Source: Rhodobacteraceae bacterium Alg231-04 (GTDB lineage: Bacteria; Pseudomonadota; Alphaproteobacteria; Rhodobacterales; Rhodobacteraceae). Taken from it: a stretch of 64,000 nucleotides of DNA. The DNA is taken from contig FREY01000004.1 in assembly GCA_900143635.1 (NCBI GenBank), positions 62,001 through 126,000 of the forward strand. The letters are read 5' to 3'. The number at the start of each line of letters is the position of its first letter. The stretch's first letter is position 1. The notes beneath the pieces were generated by a model, which saw nothing but the letters and a program-made list of their open reading frames with translations, searched no databases and was not told the origin of the DNA. This document shows positions 42,961 to 51,358 of this stretch, piece after piece. The position numbers and the translations under genes are program-made.

Positions 42961-43012
42961 AAATGTCCTGTGGCACTCTGGTTGCAAGAACAACAAACCA
43001 GGGAGACACCCA

Positions 43013-44356
43013 ATGGCGACCAGCCATCAGGCATCCGGGGTACAGGCGGGGCGGCTTCCGGCAGAGGAAATCGCAGAGAATTTTTCCGATCTGCATCCTG
43101 CCTATGATCCGCATGAGGCGGCAGTTGCTGCCGACCGCTGCTATTTCTGTTATGACGCACCCTGCGTCACGGCATGCCCCACCAGCATCGACATCCCGCA
43201 GTTCATCCGCGAGATCCAGGCCGGCCATCCAGCCTCGGCGGCGCGCACCATTTTGAACCAGAACATTCTGGGCGGTATGTGCGCGCGGGTCTGCCCGACT
43301 GAAACGCTCTGCGAAGAGGTCTGTGTACGCGAGGCCGCCGAAGGCAAACCGGTCGAAATTGGCCGCTTGCAGCGCTACGCCACCGATGTGCTGATGGAGC
43401 AGGGCTCCCATCCTTTCACCCGCGCAGAATCCACCGGCAAAAGTGTGGCCGTGGTTGGTGCAGGCCCCGCCGGGCTGGCTGCTGCACACCGGTTGGCCAT
43501 GCTGGGCCATGACGTGGTGATACATGAGGCCAAGGCGAAATCCGGTGGTCTGAATGAATTCGGCATCGCCGCATATAAATCGACAGAAGATTTTGCCGCG
43601 CGCGAAGTGGACTGGCTGCTGCAGATCGGTGGCATCACGGTCGAACATGGTAAGGCGCTTGGGCAGGCTCTCTCGTTGGAGCAGCTGAAGGCAGACTATG
43701 ATGCCGTGTTCCTGTCCATCGGTCTGGCCGGGGTGAATGCCCTGCGGCTGGATGGTGAGGCGATGGAAGGCGTGTGCGACGCAGTGAATTTCATCGAAGA
43801 CGTGCGTCAGGCGGACGCGTTGGCAGAAGTGCCGGTAGGCCGCGATGTTGTTGTGGTTGGTGGCGGTATGACGGCCATTGACGCCGCTGTGCAGTCCAAA
43901 CTGCTGGGCGCAGAAAACGTGACTGTTGCCTACCGTCGCAGCCGTGCCGAGATGGGCGCGAGCCGGTTTGAGCAAGATCTGGCGGCCTCCAAAGGCGTGA
44001 AGCTGATGTTCAATGTTCAGCCCGCGGGGCTGAAGGGCAATGGCGCGCTGGAAGCGGTTGAACTTGAGTATACCTCCTCCGAGGGCGGCAAGCTGTCTGG
44101 CACGGGTGAGATGGTCACAGTGCCAGCCAACCAGCTGTTCAAAGCCATTGGTCAAACGCTGCAGGGTCAGCCGGATATGCTGGCGCTGGAAGGTCGCAAG
44201 ATCAAGGTCGATGATCAGGGCCGCACCTCGGTTTCTGGCATCTGGGCCGGGGGCGACTGTGCCTCGGGCGGCGAGGATCTGACAGTGACCGCCGTGGCCG
44301 AGGGCCGCGATGCGGCGATGGATATTCATGCGGCCCTGACCGGCGCTGCGGGCTGA
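43013..44356 (+). CDS. preT: NAD(P)-dependent dihydropyrimidine dehydrogenase subunit PreT
   Basis: 447 residues, glutamate synthase small-subunit fold. The N-terminus has two [4Fe-4S] cysteine sets (CYFCYDAPCVTACP and GGMCARVCPTETLCEEVC). The FAD loop is VAVVGAGPAGLAAAHRL, the NAD(P) loop VVVVGGGMTAIDAAVQ, and the C-terminal flavin contact is GIWAGGDCASGGEDLTVTAVAEGRDAAMDIH. It passes electrons from NAD(P)H to PreA for reduction of uracil and thymine, the first step of the reductive pathway. preA follows after 26 bases. A RutR-like operator lies in the promoter region. Confidence 0.92.
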   Translation: MATSHQASGVQAGRLPAEEIAENFSDLHPAYDPHEAAVAADRCYFCYDAPCVTACPTSIDIPQFIREIQAGHPASAARTILNQNILGGMCARVCPTETLCEEVCVREAAEGKPVEIGRLQRYATDVLMEQGSHPFTRAESTGKSVAVVGAGPAGLAAAHRLAMLGHDVVIHEAKAKSGGLNEFGIAAYKSTEDFAAREVDWLLQIGGITVEHGKALGQALSLEQLKADYDAVFLSIGLAGVNALRLDGEAMEGVCDAVNFIEDVRQADALAEVPVGRDVVVVGGGMTAIDAAVQSKLLGAENVTVAYRRSRAEMGASRFEQDLAASKGVKLMFNVQPAGLKGNGALEAVELEYTSSEGGKLSGTGEMVTVPANQLFKAIGQTLQGQPDMLALEGRKIKVDDQGRTSVSGIWAGGDCASGGEDLTVTAVAEGRDAAMDIHAALTGAAG

Positions 44357-44382
44357 TCTCGGCCCGAAATGGAGGATAGCAA

Positions 44383-45687
44383 ATGGCTGATCTGACAAGT
44401 GACTTTCTGGGGATCAAATCCCCCAACCCTTTCTGGCTGGCCTCTGCGCCGCCAACCGACAAGGAATACAACGTCCGCCGCGCCTTTGAGGCCGGTTGGG
44501 GCGGTGTGGTCTGGAAAACTCTGGGCGCTGAAGGCCCGCCCGTGGTCAATGTGAACGGGCCGCGCTACGGCGCGATCTGGGGCGCGGATCGCCGCCTTTT
44601 GGGGCTCAACAATATCGAACTGATCACCGATCGCCCGCTTGAGGTGAACTTGGAAGAGATCACCCGCGTCAAAAAGGACTACCCGGACCGGGCGATCATC
44701 GTCTCTCTCATGGTGCCCTGCGAGGAACAGGCCTGGAAAGACATCCTGCCGCGCGTCGAGGCGACCGGAGCTGACGGGATCGAGCTGAACTTTGGCTGCC
44801 CGCATGGCATGGCCGAACGCGGCATGGGATCTGCTGTGGGGCAGGTGCCGGAATACATCCAGATGGTCACCGAATGGTGCAAGAAATACTATTCCAAACC
44901 AGTGATCGTGAAGCTGACGCCGAACATCACCGACATCCGCAATCCGGCCCGCGCCGCCAATGCGGGCAAGGCGGATGCGGTCAGCCTGATCAACACCATC
45001 AACTCCATCACCTCGGTCAATCTGGACAAGATGGCACCGGAGCCGACAATTGGCGACAAGGGCACCCACGGCGGATATTGCGGCCCGGCGGTAAAGCCGA
45101 TTGCGATGAACATGGTGGCAGAGATTGCACGCGATCCGCAGACCAAAGGCCTGCCGATTTCGGCCATTGGTGGCGTCACCACATGGCGCGACGCGGCAGA
45201 ATTCATGGCCTTGGGCGCTGGCAACGTTCAGGTCTGCACCGCGGCAATGACCTATGGGTTCAAGGTCGTCGAGGAGATGATCTCGGGCCTGAGCCAGTGG
45301 ATGGACGAACAAGGCTACACATCGCTGGATGACTTCGTCGGCATGGCGGTTCCCAATGTCACCGACTGGCAGTATCTGGACCTGAACTATGTCGCCAAGG
45401 CCAAGATCGACGAAGATCTTTGCATCAGCTGCGGCCGGTGTTTTGCCGCCTGCGAAGATACCTCGCATCAGGCGATTGAGATGAGCGACGACCGGGTGTT
45501 TTCTGTCAAGGACGAGGAATGCGTGGCCTGCAACCTCTGTGTGAATGTTTGCCCGGTTGAGGGATGCATCACTATGGAGGAAATGGCGGCGGGCACGGTT
45601 GATCCGCGCACCGGTGATGTAGTTGCGGATGAGTATGCCAACTGGACAACGCATCCCAATAACCCGTCGGCACAAGCGGCAGAATAG
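44383..45687 (+). CDS. preA: NAD-dependent dihydropyrimidine dehydrogenase subunit PreA
   Basis: 434 residues. The FMN-binding TIM barrel has KSPNPFWLASAPPT, WGGVVWKTLG and LNFGCPHGMAERGMGSAVGQ; Asn136 and Cys139 match the substrate-binding Asn and catalytic Cys of eukaryotic dihydropyrimidine dehydrogenase. The C-terminus carries two [4Fe-4S] sets (CISCGRCFAACEDTSHQ and CVACNLCVNVCPVEGC). With PreT it reduces uracil/thymine to dihydropyrimidines. RBS GGAGG precedes the ATG. The gene ends at a strong terminator. Confidence 0.95.
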   Translation: MADLTSDFLGIKSPNPFWLASAPPTDKEYNVRRAFEAGWGGVVWKTLGAEGPPVVNVNGPRYGAIWGADRRLLGLNNIELITDRPLEVNLEEITRVKKDYPDRAIIVSLMVPCEEQAWKDILPRVEATGADGIELNFGCPHGMAERGMGSAVGQVPEYIQMVTEWCKKYYSKPVIVKLTPNITDIRNPARAANAGKADAVSLINTINSITSVNLDKMAPEPTIGDKGTHGGYCGPAVKPIAMNMVAEIARDPQTKGLPISAIGGVTTWRDAAEFMALGAGNVQVCTAAMTYGFKVVEEMISGLSQWMDEQGYTSLDDFVGMAVPNVTDWQYLDLNYVAKAKIDEDLCISCGRCFAACEDTSHQAIEMSDDRVFSVKDEECVACNLCVNVCPVEGCITMEEMAAGTVDPRTGDVVADEYANWTTHPNNPSAQAAE

Positions 45688-45747
45688 GGCGCGCCAGTTC
45701 GCGCCCGGCCTCCCTTAGCGACAGCCGAGTGAACAACAAACTGAAAC

Positions 45748-45776
45748 GGGGCTGCGTGGAAACGCGGCCCTTTTTT
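45748..45776 (+). terminator. Rho-independent terminator after preA
   Basis: GGGCTGCGT (45749-45757) pairs with ACGCGGCCC (45762-45770), one G-T pair, loop GGAA, followed by TTTTTT (45771-45776). It separates preA from the converging rutR. Confidence 0.92.
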
Positions 45777-45780
45777 CGGT

Positions 45781-46389
45781 TTATGGAGTTAGCATCCTGC
45801 GAAAGAGGGTTTCCAGAAATTCCGGTGCCGCCTCATAAGGGTCTTCACCATCCATCAGGACCTGAACCTGCGCATCGAAATCGGCGTAATGCTGGGTCAG
45901 CGACCAGATCGAAAACAGCAGGTGATGCGGATGCATGGGGGCGATTTTTCCCTGATCCATCCATTGCCGCAGGACGCGGGCCTTCTCATCCACCAGATCC
46001 TTGAGGTCGGTCGACAGAATGTCCAGAATGCGCGGCGCGCCTTGCACGATTTCATTGGCAAACAGGCGGCTTTCACGGGGGAAATCACGGCTCATCTGCA
46101 GTTTGCGCTGCATGTAGGACAGGATTTCCTCCATCGGATCACCGTTGGGGTCCATCGCCTGCAAAGGGGCAAGCCATGTGTCCAGAAGGCCTGACAAAAG
46201 AGCAGTGAAAATGGCGTCTTTCGACGGGAAATAATATAGCAAGTTGGGCTTGGACAGGCCGGCCGCATTGGCAATCTGGTCCACGGTCGCGCCGCGAAAC
46301 CCATGCTGGGAAAACACCTCCAGCGCGGCCTCCAGAATCGTGGCGCGGTTTTTCTTCTGAATGCGTGTCGGCGCCCGTTTTTCCGTCAT
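45781..46389 (-). CDS. rutR: TetR-family regulator, RutR-like
   Basis: 202 residues. The N-terminal helix-turn-helix is ATILEAALEVFSQHGFRGATVDQIANAAGLSKPNLLYYFPSKDAIF; the C-terminal ligand domain has LRQWMDQGKIAPMHPHHLLFSIWSLTQHYADFDAQVQVLM, strongly reminiscent of RutR. E. coli RutR senses uracil and thymine and represses the rut operon. The gene lies inside the pyrimidine catabolic locus and diverges from the carbamoylase gene; a near-perfect RutR palindrome stands in the divergent region, so autoregulation is likely too. Confidence 0.88.
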   Translation of the reverse strand: MTEKRAPTRIQKKNRATILEAALEVFSQHGFRGATVDQIANAAGLSKPNLLYYFPSKDAIFTALLSGLLDTWLAPLQAMDPNGDPMEEILSYMQRKLQMSRDFPRESRLFANEIVQGAPRILDILSTDLKDLVDEKARVLRQWMDQGKIAPMHPHHLLFSIWSLTQHYADFDAQVQVLMDGEDPYEAAPEFLETLFRRMLTP

Positions 46390-46520
46390 TGTATTTCCCA
46401 GTCTCTTGGCGGCTTTCGGCGCCTTTTGCCTTGTTTTTGCTCGCCAGCCCGTGACGCCCAGTTAATCGTTGCTTCTTTGGAGCAATTCCTTGACTGGTTG
46501 CAATCCCGTGATAGCCTGAG

Positions 46521-46538
46521 TTTGACCGTTTGGTCAAA
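46521..46538. promoter_or_regulatory. RutR operator in the rutR/carbamoylase divergent region
   Basis: TTTGACC (46521-46527), GTTT, GGTCAAA (46532-46538): a perfect 7-bp dyad. The inner 16 bases match the E. coli RutR palindrome TTGACCAnnTGGTCAA at 13 of 14 defined positions. It lies 74 bases before the carbamoylase start and 131 bases before rutR. Confidence 0.8.
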
Positions 46539-46612
46539 TCAACACCGCCGGGACGAGCGGTGACACCAAAAGCCGGGCCACATGTGGCCGAGCCAAAAAC
46601 GGGGAGATGGCA

Positions 46613-47863
46613 ATGGCGATGCCAGGACAGAATCTGACGATCAACAGCGCGCGGCTGTGGGACAGCCTGATGGAAATGGCCAAGATCGGCCCCGGTATTG
46701 CGGGCGGCAACAACCGCCAGACGCTGACCGATGAAGACGCTGAGGGCCGCGCCCTGTTCCAAAGCTGGTGCGAGGCGGCAGGTTGCAGCATGGGGCTGGA
46801 CCAGATGGGCAATATGTTTGCCCGCCGCGAAGGAACAGACCCCGAGGCCTTGCCGGTCTACGTGGGATCGCATCTGGATACGCAGCCGACGGGCGGCAAA
46901 TATGACGGTGTTCTGGGCGTGCTGGGCGGGTTGGAAATCCTGCGCACATTGAATGACATGAACATCCGGACCAAACATCCTATTGTGGTGACCAATTTCA
47001 CCAATGAAGAAGGCACCCGCTACGCCCCGGCAATGCTGAGTTCGGGCGTGTTTGCCGGCATTCACACTCAGGACTGGGCCTATGCGCGCGAGGATGCGGA
47101 AGGCAAAAGTTTTGGCGCAGAGCTGGAACGGATTGGCTGGAAGGGTGACGAAGAGGTCGGCGCGCGCAAGATGCACGCCTTCTTTGAACTGCATATCGAA
47201 CAGGGGCCGATTCTGGAGGCCGAAAGCAAGGATATCGGCGTTGTGACCCATGGTCAGGGCCTCAGCTGGACCGAAGTGACAATTACCGGCAAGGATGCCC
47301 ATACCGGATCGACGCCGATGCCGATGCGCCGCAATGCGGGGCTGGCCATGGCGCGGGTATTGGAAGCGGTCGACGAGATCGCGCTGAGCCATGCCCCTCA
47401 CGCGGTCGGCGCTGCGGGCCATATCGATGTGTTTCCCAACTCGCGCAATGTGATCCCCGGAAAGGTGGTGTTCACCGTTGATCTGCGATCGCCCGAACTG
47501 GCGGTGATCGAGGATATGGAAGCGCGACTTCGTGCGCGCGGCAATGAGATCGCAGAGGCGATGGGGGTCGAGATTGCTTATGAAAAGGTGGGCGGCTTTG
47601 ACCCTGTCAAGTTCGACGAGACCTGCGTGACCGCGGTGCGCGATGCGGCAGAGCGACTGGGCTATTCGCACCGGGATCTGATTTCCGGCGCTGGCCATGA
47701 TGCCTGCTGGATCAACCGGGTGGCGCCGACGGCGATGGTGATGTGTCCTTGCGTTGATGGGCTCAGTCACAATGAAGCGGAAGAGATCAGCCAGGACTGG
47801 GCGGCGGCAGGGGCGAATGTGCTGCTGCACGCCGTCGTCGAGACAGCCGAGATCACGGGATAG
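46613..47863 (+). CDS. Zn-dependent N-carbamoyl amino acid hydrolase (beta-ureidopropionase type, M20 family)
   Basis: About 416 residues. Metal and substrate motifs are YVGSHLDTQPTGGKYDGVLGVLGGLE, VTNFTNEEGTRYAPAMLSSGVFAG, HIEQGPILE and GAGHDACWINRVAPTAMV. It should hydrolyse N-carbamoyl-beta-alanine (or -aminoisobutyrate) to the beta-amino acid, CO2 and ammonia, the last step of reductive pyrimidine degradation. Three in-frame ATG codons (46607, 46613, 46619) follow GGGGAGA; 46613 has the best spacing. The dihydropyrimidinase gene follows after 93 bases containing a hairpin-repeat element. A RutR-like operator precedes it. Confidence 0.9.
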   Translation: MAMPGQNLTINSARLWDSLMEMAKIGPGIAGGNNRQTLTDEDAEGRALFQSWCEAAGCSMGLDQMGNMFARREGTDPEALPVYVGSHLDTQPTGGKYDGVLGVLGGLEILRTLNDMNIRTKHPIVVTNFTNEEGTRYAPAMLSSGVFAGIHTQDWAYAREDAEGKSFGAELERIGWKGDEEVGARKMHAFFELHIEQGPILEAESKDIGVVTHGQGLSWTEVTITGKDAHTGSTPMPMRRNAGLAMARVLEAVDEIALSHAPHAVGAAGHIDVFPNSRNVIPGKVVFTVDLRSPELAVIEDMEARLRARGNEIAEAMGVEIAYEKVGGFDPVKFDETCVTAVRDAAERLGYSHRDLISGAGHDACWINRVAPTAMVMCPCVDGLSHNEAEEISQDWAAAGANVLLHAVVETAEITG

Positions 47864-47923
47864 GGGGCGCTGCCCCCGCGGCCCGGACGGGCCGCTCCCC
47901 CGGGATATTTTGGCAAGAGGAAG
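47863..47923 (+). repeat. Composite intergenic repeat, copy A (hairpins plus GGGATATTTTGGCAAGA)
   Basis: Two perfect hairpins, GGGGGC/GCCCCC (47863-47877) and GCGGCCC/GGGCCGC (47878-47895), are followed by CCCCGGGATATTTTGGCAAG and AGGAAG (47897-47923). It fills most of the gap between the carbamoylase and dihydropyrimidinase genes and begins at the stop codon. Related copies lie at 51311-51336 and 57125-57153 (minus). Confidence 0.65.
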
Positions 47924-47956
47924 AGAGCGCAAAAGCGCCATCAGGGAGTTAGCGAT

Positions 47957-49411
47957 ATGAGCACTGTTATTCGCAACGGCACCATTGTGACCGCGGACCT
48001 CACCTATAAGGCAGACGTTTTGATCGACGGCGGGGTGATCACCGAGATCGGGCAAGGCCTGAAGGGCGATGAGGAGCTGGACGCCACCGGCTGTTATGTG
48101 ATGCCGGGCGGTATCGATCCGCATACCCATCTTGAGATGCCCTTCATGGGCACCTACAGCACCGATGATTTTGAAAGCGGAACGCGGGCCGGACTGGCCG
48201 GCGGCACCACCATGGTGGTGGATTTTGCCCTGCCCAATCCGGGCGAGAGCCTGCTGGATGCGTTGAAACGCTGGGACAATAAATCCACCCGCGCCAATTG
48301 CGACTACTCCTTCCACATGGCGGTGACCTGGTGGGGCGAGCAGGTCTTTGACGATATGAAGACCGTGATCGAAACGCGTGGCATCAATACGTTCAAACAC
48401 TTCATGGCCTATAAAGGCGCGCTGATGGTGAATGATGACGAGATGTATGCCTCCTTCCAGCGCCTGTCAGAGCTGGGCGGTATCGCCATGGTCCACGCTG
48501 AGAACGGCGATGTGGTGGCGGAACTGTCGGCCAAACTGCTGGCCGAAGGCAACACCGGCCCCGAAGCGCACGCCTATTCGCGCCCGCCGCAGGTGGAGGG
48601 CGAGGCGACCAACCGGGCCATCATGATCGCCGATATGGCAGGAGTGCCGCTCTATGTGGTGCATACCTCCTGCGAGGACAGCCACGAGGCAATCCGGCGC
48701 GCGCGCATGCAGGGCAAACGGGTCTGGGGAGAGCCGCTGATCCAGCACCTGACGCTGGATGAGAGCGAATATTTCAATCCCGACTGGGATCATGCCGCAC
48801 GGCGGGTGATGTCGCCTCCATTCCGCAACAAGCAGCATCAGGACAGCCTGTGGGCCGGCCTGCAGGCGGGGTCTTTGAGCGTGGTTGCGACCGATCACTG
48901 CGCCTTTAGTACCGAGCAGAAGCGGTTCGGTGTTGGCGATTTCACCAAGATCCCCAATGGAACCGGCGGGCTGGAAGACCGGATGCCGATGCTCTGGACG
49001 CACGGGGTGGCGACGGGGCGGTTGACGCCAAATGAATTTGTCGCTGTGACCTCGACCAATATTGCCAAGATCCTGAATTGTTACCCAAAAAAGGGAGCCG
49101 TTCTGGTTGGCGCGGATGCGGACCTGGTGGTATGGGACCCGGAAAAGAGCAAGACCATTCAAGCCTCAACCCAGCAATCTTCGATCGACTACAACGTCTT
49201 TGAAGGCCATGAGGTGAAAGGGTTGCCACGCTTTACTCTGACGCGCGGCCATGTGGCGGTGCATGATGGCGAGATCCGCTGTCAGGAGGGGCACGGCAAG
49301 TTTGTCTCGCGAGAGGCGAACACATCGGTGAACACGGCGCTCTCCACTTGGAAAGAGCTGACGTCGCCGCGCCCTGTTGAGCGGTCGGGCATTCCGGCAA
49401 CCGGCGTTTGA
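47957..49411 (+). CDS. hydA: Dihydropyrimidinase
   Basis: 484 residues, amidohydrolase fold. Metal ligands are visible in GGIDPHTHLEMPF, the carboxylated lysine is Lys153 in KHFMAYKGAL, and VVHTSCEDSHEAIRRAR, VVATDHCAF and GTGGLEDRMPMLW carry the remaining ligands and substrate residues. It opens dihydrouracil to N-carbamoyl-beta-alanine, the middle step between PreTA and the carbamoylase. AGGGAG lies before the ATG. The ABC transporter genes follow on the same strand after 58 bases. Confidence 0.95.
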   Translation: MSTVIRNGTIVTADLTYKADVLIDGGVITEIGQGLKGDEELDATGCYVMPGGIDPHTHLEMPFMGTYSTDDFESGTRAGLAGGTTMVVDFALPNPGESLLDALKRWDNKSTRANCDYSFHMAVTWWGEQVFDDMKTVIETRGINTFKHFMAYKGALMVNDDEMYASFQRLSELGGIAMVHAENGDVVAELSAKLLAEGNTGPEAHAYSRPPQVEGEATNRAIMIADMAGVPLYVVHTSCEDSHEAIRRARMQGKRVWGEPLIQHLTLDESEYFNPDWDHAARRVMSPPFRNKQHQDSLWAGLQAGSLSVVATDHCAFSTEQKRFGVGDFTKIPNGTGGLEDRMPMLWTHGVATGRLTPNEFVAVTSTNIAKILNCYPKKGAVLVGADADLVVWDPEKSKTIQASTQQSSIDYNVFEGHEVKGLPRFTLTRGHVAVHDGEIRCQEGHGKFVSREANTSVNTALSTWKELTSPRPVERSGIPATGV

Positions 49412-49469
49412 ACCAGGCATCTGGCCGCTGTAGCGGTGGCCTGAAACCCAGACTTATCAAGGCTGTAGA

Positions 49470-50261
49470 ATGAAAAGTGAAACTATAACCCGGACCGTGA
49501 TCGAAGCGCGGAATCTGGATCTGACCTTTCAGACCAATGATGGGCCGGTGCATGCGCTGAAGGATGTGAACCTGGACATCAATCAGGGAGATTTCGTCAG
49601 CTTTATCGGGCCATCGGGCTGCGGCAAAACCACTTTTCTGCGCTGTATCGCTGCACTGGAAACACCCACCGGCGGCAGTCTCAGCGTCAACGGGATGACG
49701 GCAGATGAGGCACGGCGCAAACGCGCCTATGGCTATGTGTTTCAGGCGGCGGGGCTCTATCCTTGGCGCACCATTGCCAAGAATATCAAACTGCCACTGG
49801 AGATCATGGGCTACAGCCGCGAGGAACAGGAAAAACGGGTCGACGATGCGCTGGCTCTGGTGGACCTCAAAGGGTTTGGCCAGAAATTCCCCTGGCAATT
49901 GTCGGGCGGCATGCAGCAGCGGGCTTCGATTGCGCGGGCGCTGGCCTTTGATGCGGATCTTTTGCTGATGGATGAACCCTTTGGGGCGCTGGACGAGATT
50001 GTGCGCGACCATCTGAACGAGCAATTGCTGCAGCTCTGGGCCAGCACGGGTAAGACCATTGGCTTTGTCACCCATTCGATCCCGGAGGCGGTCTATCTGA
50101 GCACGAAAATCGTGGTGATGTCGCCGCGTCCGGGCCGGATCACCGATGTGATCGAAAGCCCATTGCCCAAGGAGCGGCCACTGGATATCCGCGACACGCC
50201 CGAGTTCATAGAAATTGCGCATCGGGTGCGTGAAGGGCTGCGAGCCGGGCATGGGGCGTAA
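49470..50261 (+). CDS. ABC transporter ATP-binding protein (nitrate/taurine/ThiZ type)
   Basis: 263 residues. Walker A is FIGPSGCGKTTFLR, signature LSGGMQQRASIARAL, Walker B LLLMDEPFGALDE, switch FVTHSIPEAVYLSTKIVVMSPRPGRI. This build belongs to the SsuB/TauB/ThiZ group, which works with NMT1/ThiY-type binding proteins. With the two permeases and the binding protein downstream it forms a complete importer inside the pyrimidine-degradation locus, so a pyrimidine base or related compound is the expected substrate. Confidence 0.9.
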   Translation: MKSETITRTVIEARNLDLTFQTNDGPVHALKDVNLDINQGDFVSFIGPSGCGKTTFLRCIAALETPTGGSLSVNGMTADEARRKRAYGYVFQAAGLYPWRTIAKNIKLPLEIMGYSREEQEKRVDDALALVDLKGFGQKFPWQLSGGMQQRASIARALAFDADLLLMDEPFGALDEIVRDHLNEQLLQLWASTGKTIGFVTHSIPEAVYLSTKIVVMSPRPGRITDVIESPLPKERPLDIRDTPEFIEIAHRVREGLRAGHGA

Positions 50262-50348
50262 CATGAATACCCTGTGCAACCGCCCGGAAAATATCAATTT
50301 TCCGGCCAGCTCTCTTGCAGGAAAACTGCTGCCGCGGGAGGCGAGGTC

Positions 50349-51266
50349 ATGAAAAACCTATTGGCCGTTCTGACGGTTGTCTCGGTGATTGTGGCTGTCT
50401 GGTATGCCGCTTGTGTCCCGATGAATATCAAAAGCGTGCTCAACACCGCTGTGCGCGCCGATCAGGTTGTGGTGCCGCAGGACAACAAGACGCGGCGAGA
50501 GGCCGGGGCGGTTGGACTGGTGTTTCAAAACACCAGCCATATTGCCGCAACCTGGGCAGAAGACCGGCCGCGCCTGCCGGCCCCGCATCAAGTGATGGTC
50601 GAGCTGTGGTCGACCACCGTGAATAAGAAAATTACCTCGAAACGCTCGCTGGTCTATCATGGTTGGGTGACGCTGAGTGCGACCTTGCTTGGTTTTGCCA
50701 TCGGCACCGGCCTCGGGGTTCTTCTGGCGGTCGGGATCGTACACTCAAAGGTCATGGACATGTCGGTGATGCCCTGGGCCATCGTCAGCCAGACCATTCC
50801 GATCATTGCCTTGGCGCCTATGATTATCGTGGTGCTCTATTCCATCGGCATTCAGGGGATCATCCCGAAGGCGGTGATTTCGGCCTATCTGAGCTTCTTC
50901 CCCGTTGTGGTGGGCATGGTCAAAGGGCTGCGCAGCCCGGATGCGATGCAGCTGGATCTGCTGCGGACCTATAGCGCCAGCACCGGCCAGGGGTTTTGGA
51001 AACTGCGGTTGCCGGCCTCGATGCCCTATCTGTTTGCATCGCTGAAGATCGGTATCGCAGCATCACTTGTTGGCGCGATAGTGGGCGAGCTTCCGACCGG
51101 GGCAGTGGCCGGACTGGGGGCACGGCTTCTGGCGGGGAGCTACTATGGTCAAACGGTGCAGATCTGGTCAGCGTTGTTTGCGGCGGCCCTGCTTGCGGCC
51201 AGCCTCGTGGCTCTGCTCGGATTTCTGGAGCGCTTGGTGCTTCGCCGGATGGGGGAAAAAGCATGA
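50349..51266 (+). CDS. ABC transporter permease (SsuC/ThiX family), first
   Basis: 305 residues, about six spans. An N-terminal span (NLLAVLTVVSVIVAVWYAACV) and a periplasmic stretch of about 70 residues precede the transport domain, which has LSATLLGFAIGTGLGVLLAVGIV, SQTIPIIALAPMIIVVL and the cytoplasmic EAA-like loop LLRTYSASTGQGFWKLRLPASMPYLFASLKIGIAASLVGAIVGE. GGGAGGCGAGG before ATG 50349 fixes the start. It ends at ATGA, where a 31-codon frame starts and runs into the next permease gene. Confidence 0.88.
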   Translation: MKNLLAVLTVVSVIVAVWYAACVPMNIKSVLNTAVRADQVVVPQDNKTRREAGAVGLVFQNTSHIAATWAEDRPRLPAPHQVMVELWSTTVNKKITSKRSLVYHGWVTLSATLLGFAIGTGLGVLLAVGIVHSKVMDMSVMPWAIVSQTIPIIALAPMIIVVLYSIGIQGIIPKAVISAYLSFFPVVVGMVKGLRSPDAMQLDLLRTYSASTGQGFWKLRLPASMPYLFASLKIGIAASLVGAIVGELPTGAVAGLGARLLAGSYYGQTVQIWSALFAAALLAASLVALLGFLERLVLRRMGEKA

Positions 51267-51358
51267 GACTGGTGCTGGATGAGGGCGCTGCTCTCGCCGC
51301 TTTGCGGGTTGCCGGGGATATTTTTCGCCAAGTGAACAGGGGATCCGCAGGATGGTGA
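51263..51358 (+). other. Bridging 31-codon frame between the two permease genes
   Basis: ATG 51263 overlaps the first permease's stop (ATGA), and the frame ends with TGA at 51356-51358, inside the second permease's first codons. Its product (MRLVLDEGAALAALRVAG, then DIFRQVNRGSAGW) resembles nothing known. It may only keep ribosomes moving across the gap; the repeat element copy B lies inside it. Confidence 0.35.
51311..51336 (+). repeat. Intergenic repeat, copy B
   Basis: GCCGGGGATATTTTTCGCCA then AGTGAA, similar to copy A and copy C in the GGGATATTTT(T)-GCCAAG core. GC-rich sequence precedes it, but its hairpin is poorer than in copy A. Confidence 0.5.

Larger units (their letters stand above)
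42669..43012. other. Intergenic region upstream of preT
   Basis: 344 bases. The left part holds a terminator-like hairpin for the Rid gene. The right 120 bases are AT-rich and contain a RutR-like site (42943-42960), 52 bases before preT. No coding signal. Confidence 0.6.

Noticed and set aside
46139-48400. A 753-codon open frame on the minus strand across rutR, the carbamoylase and dihydropyrimidinase genes
   Set aside because: It is the shadow of the three well-identified genes and contains no recognisable domain.
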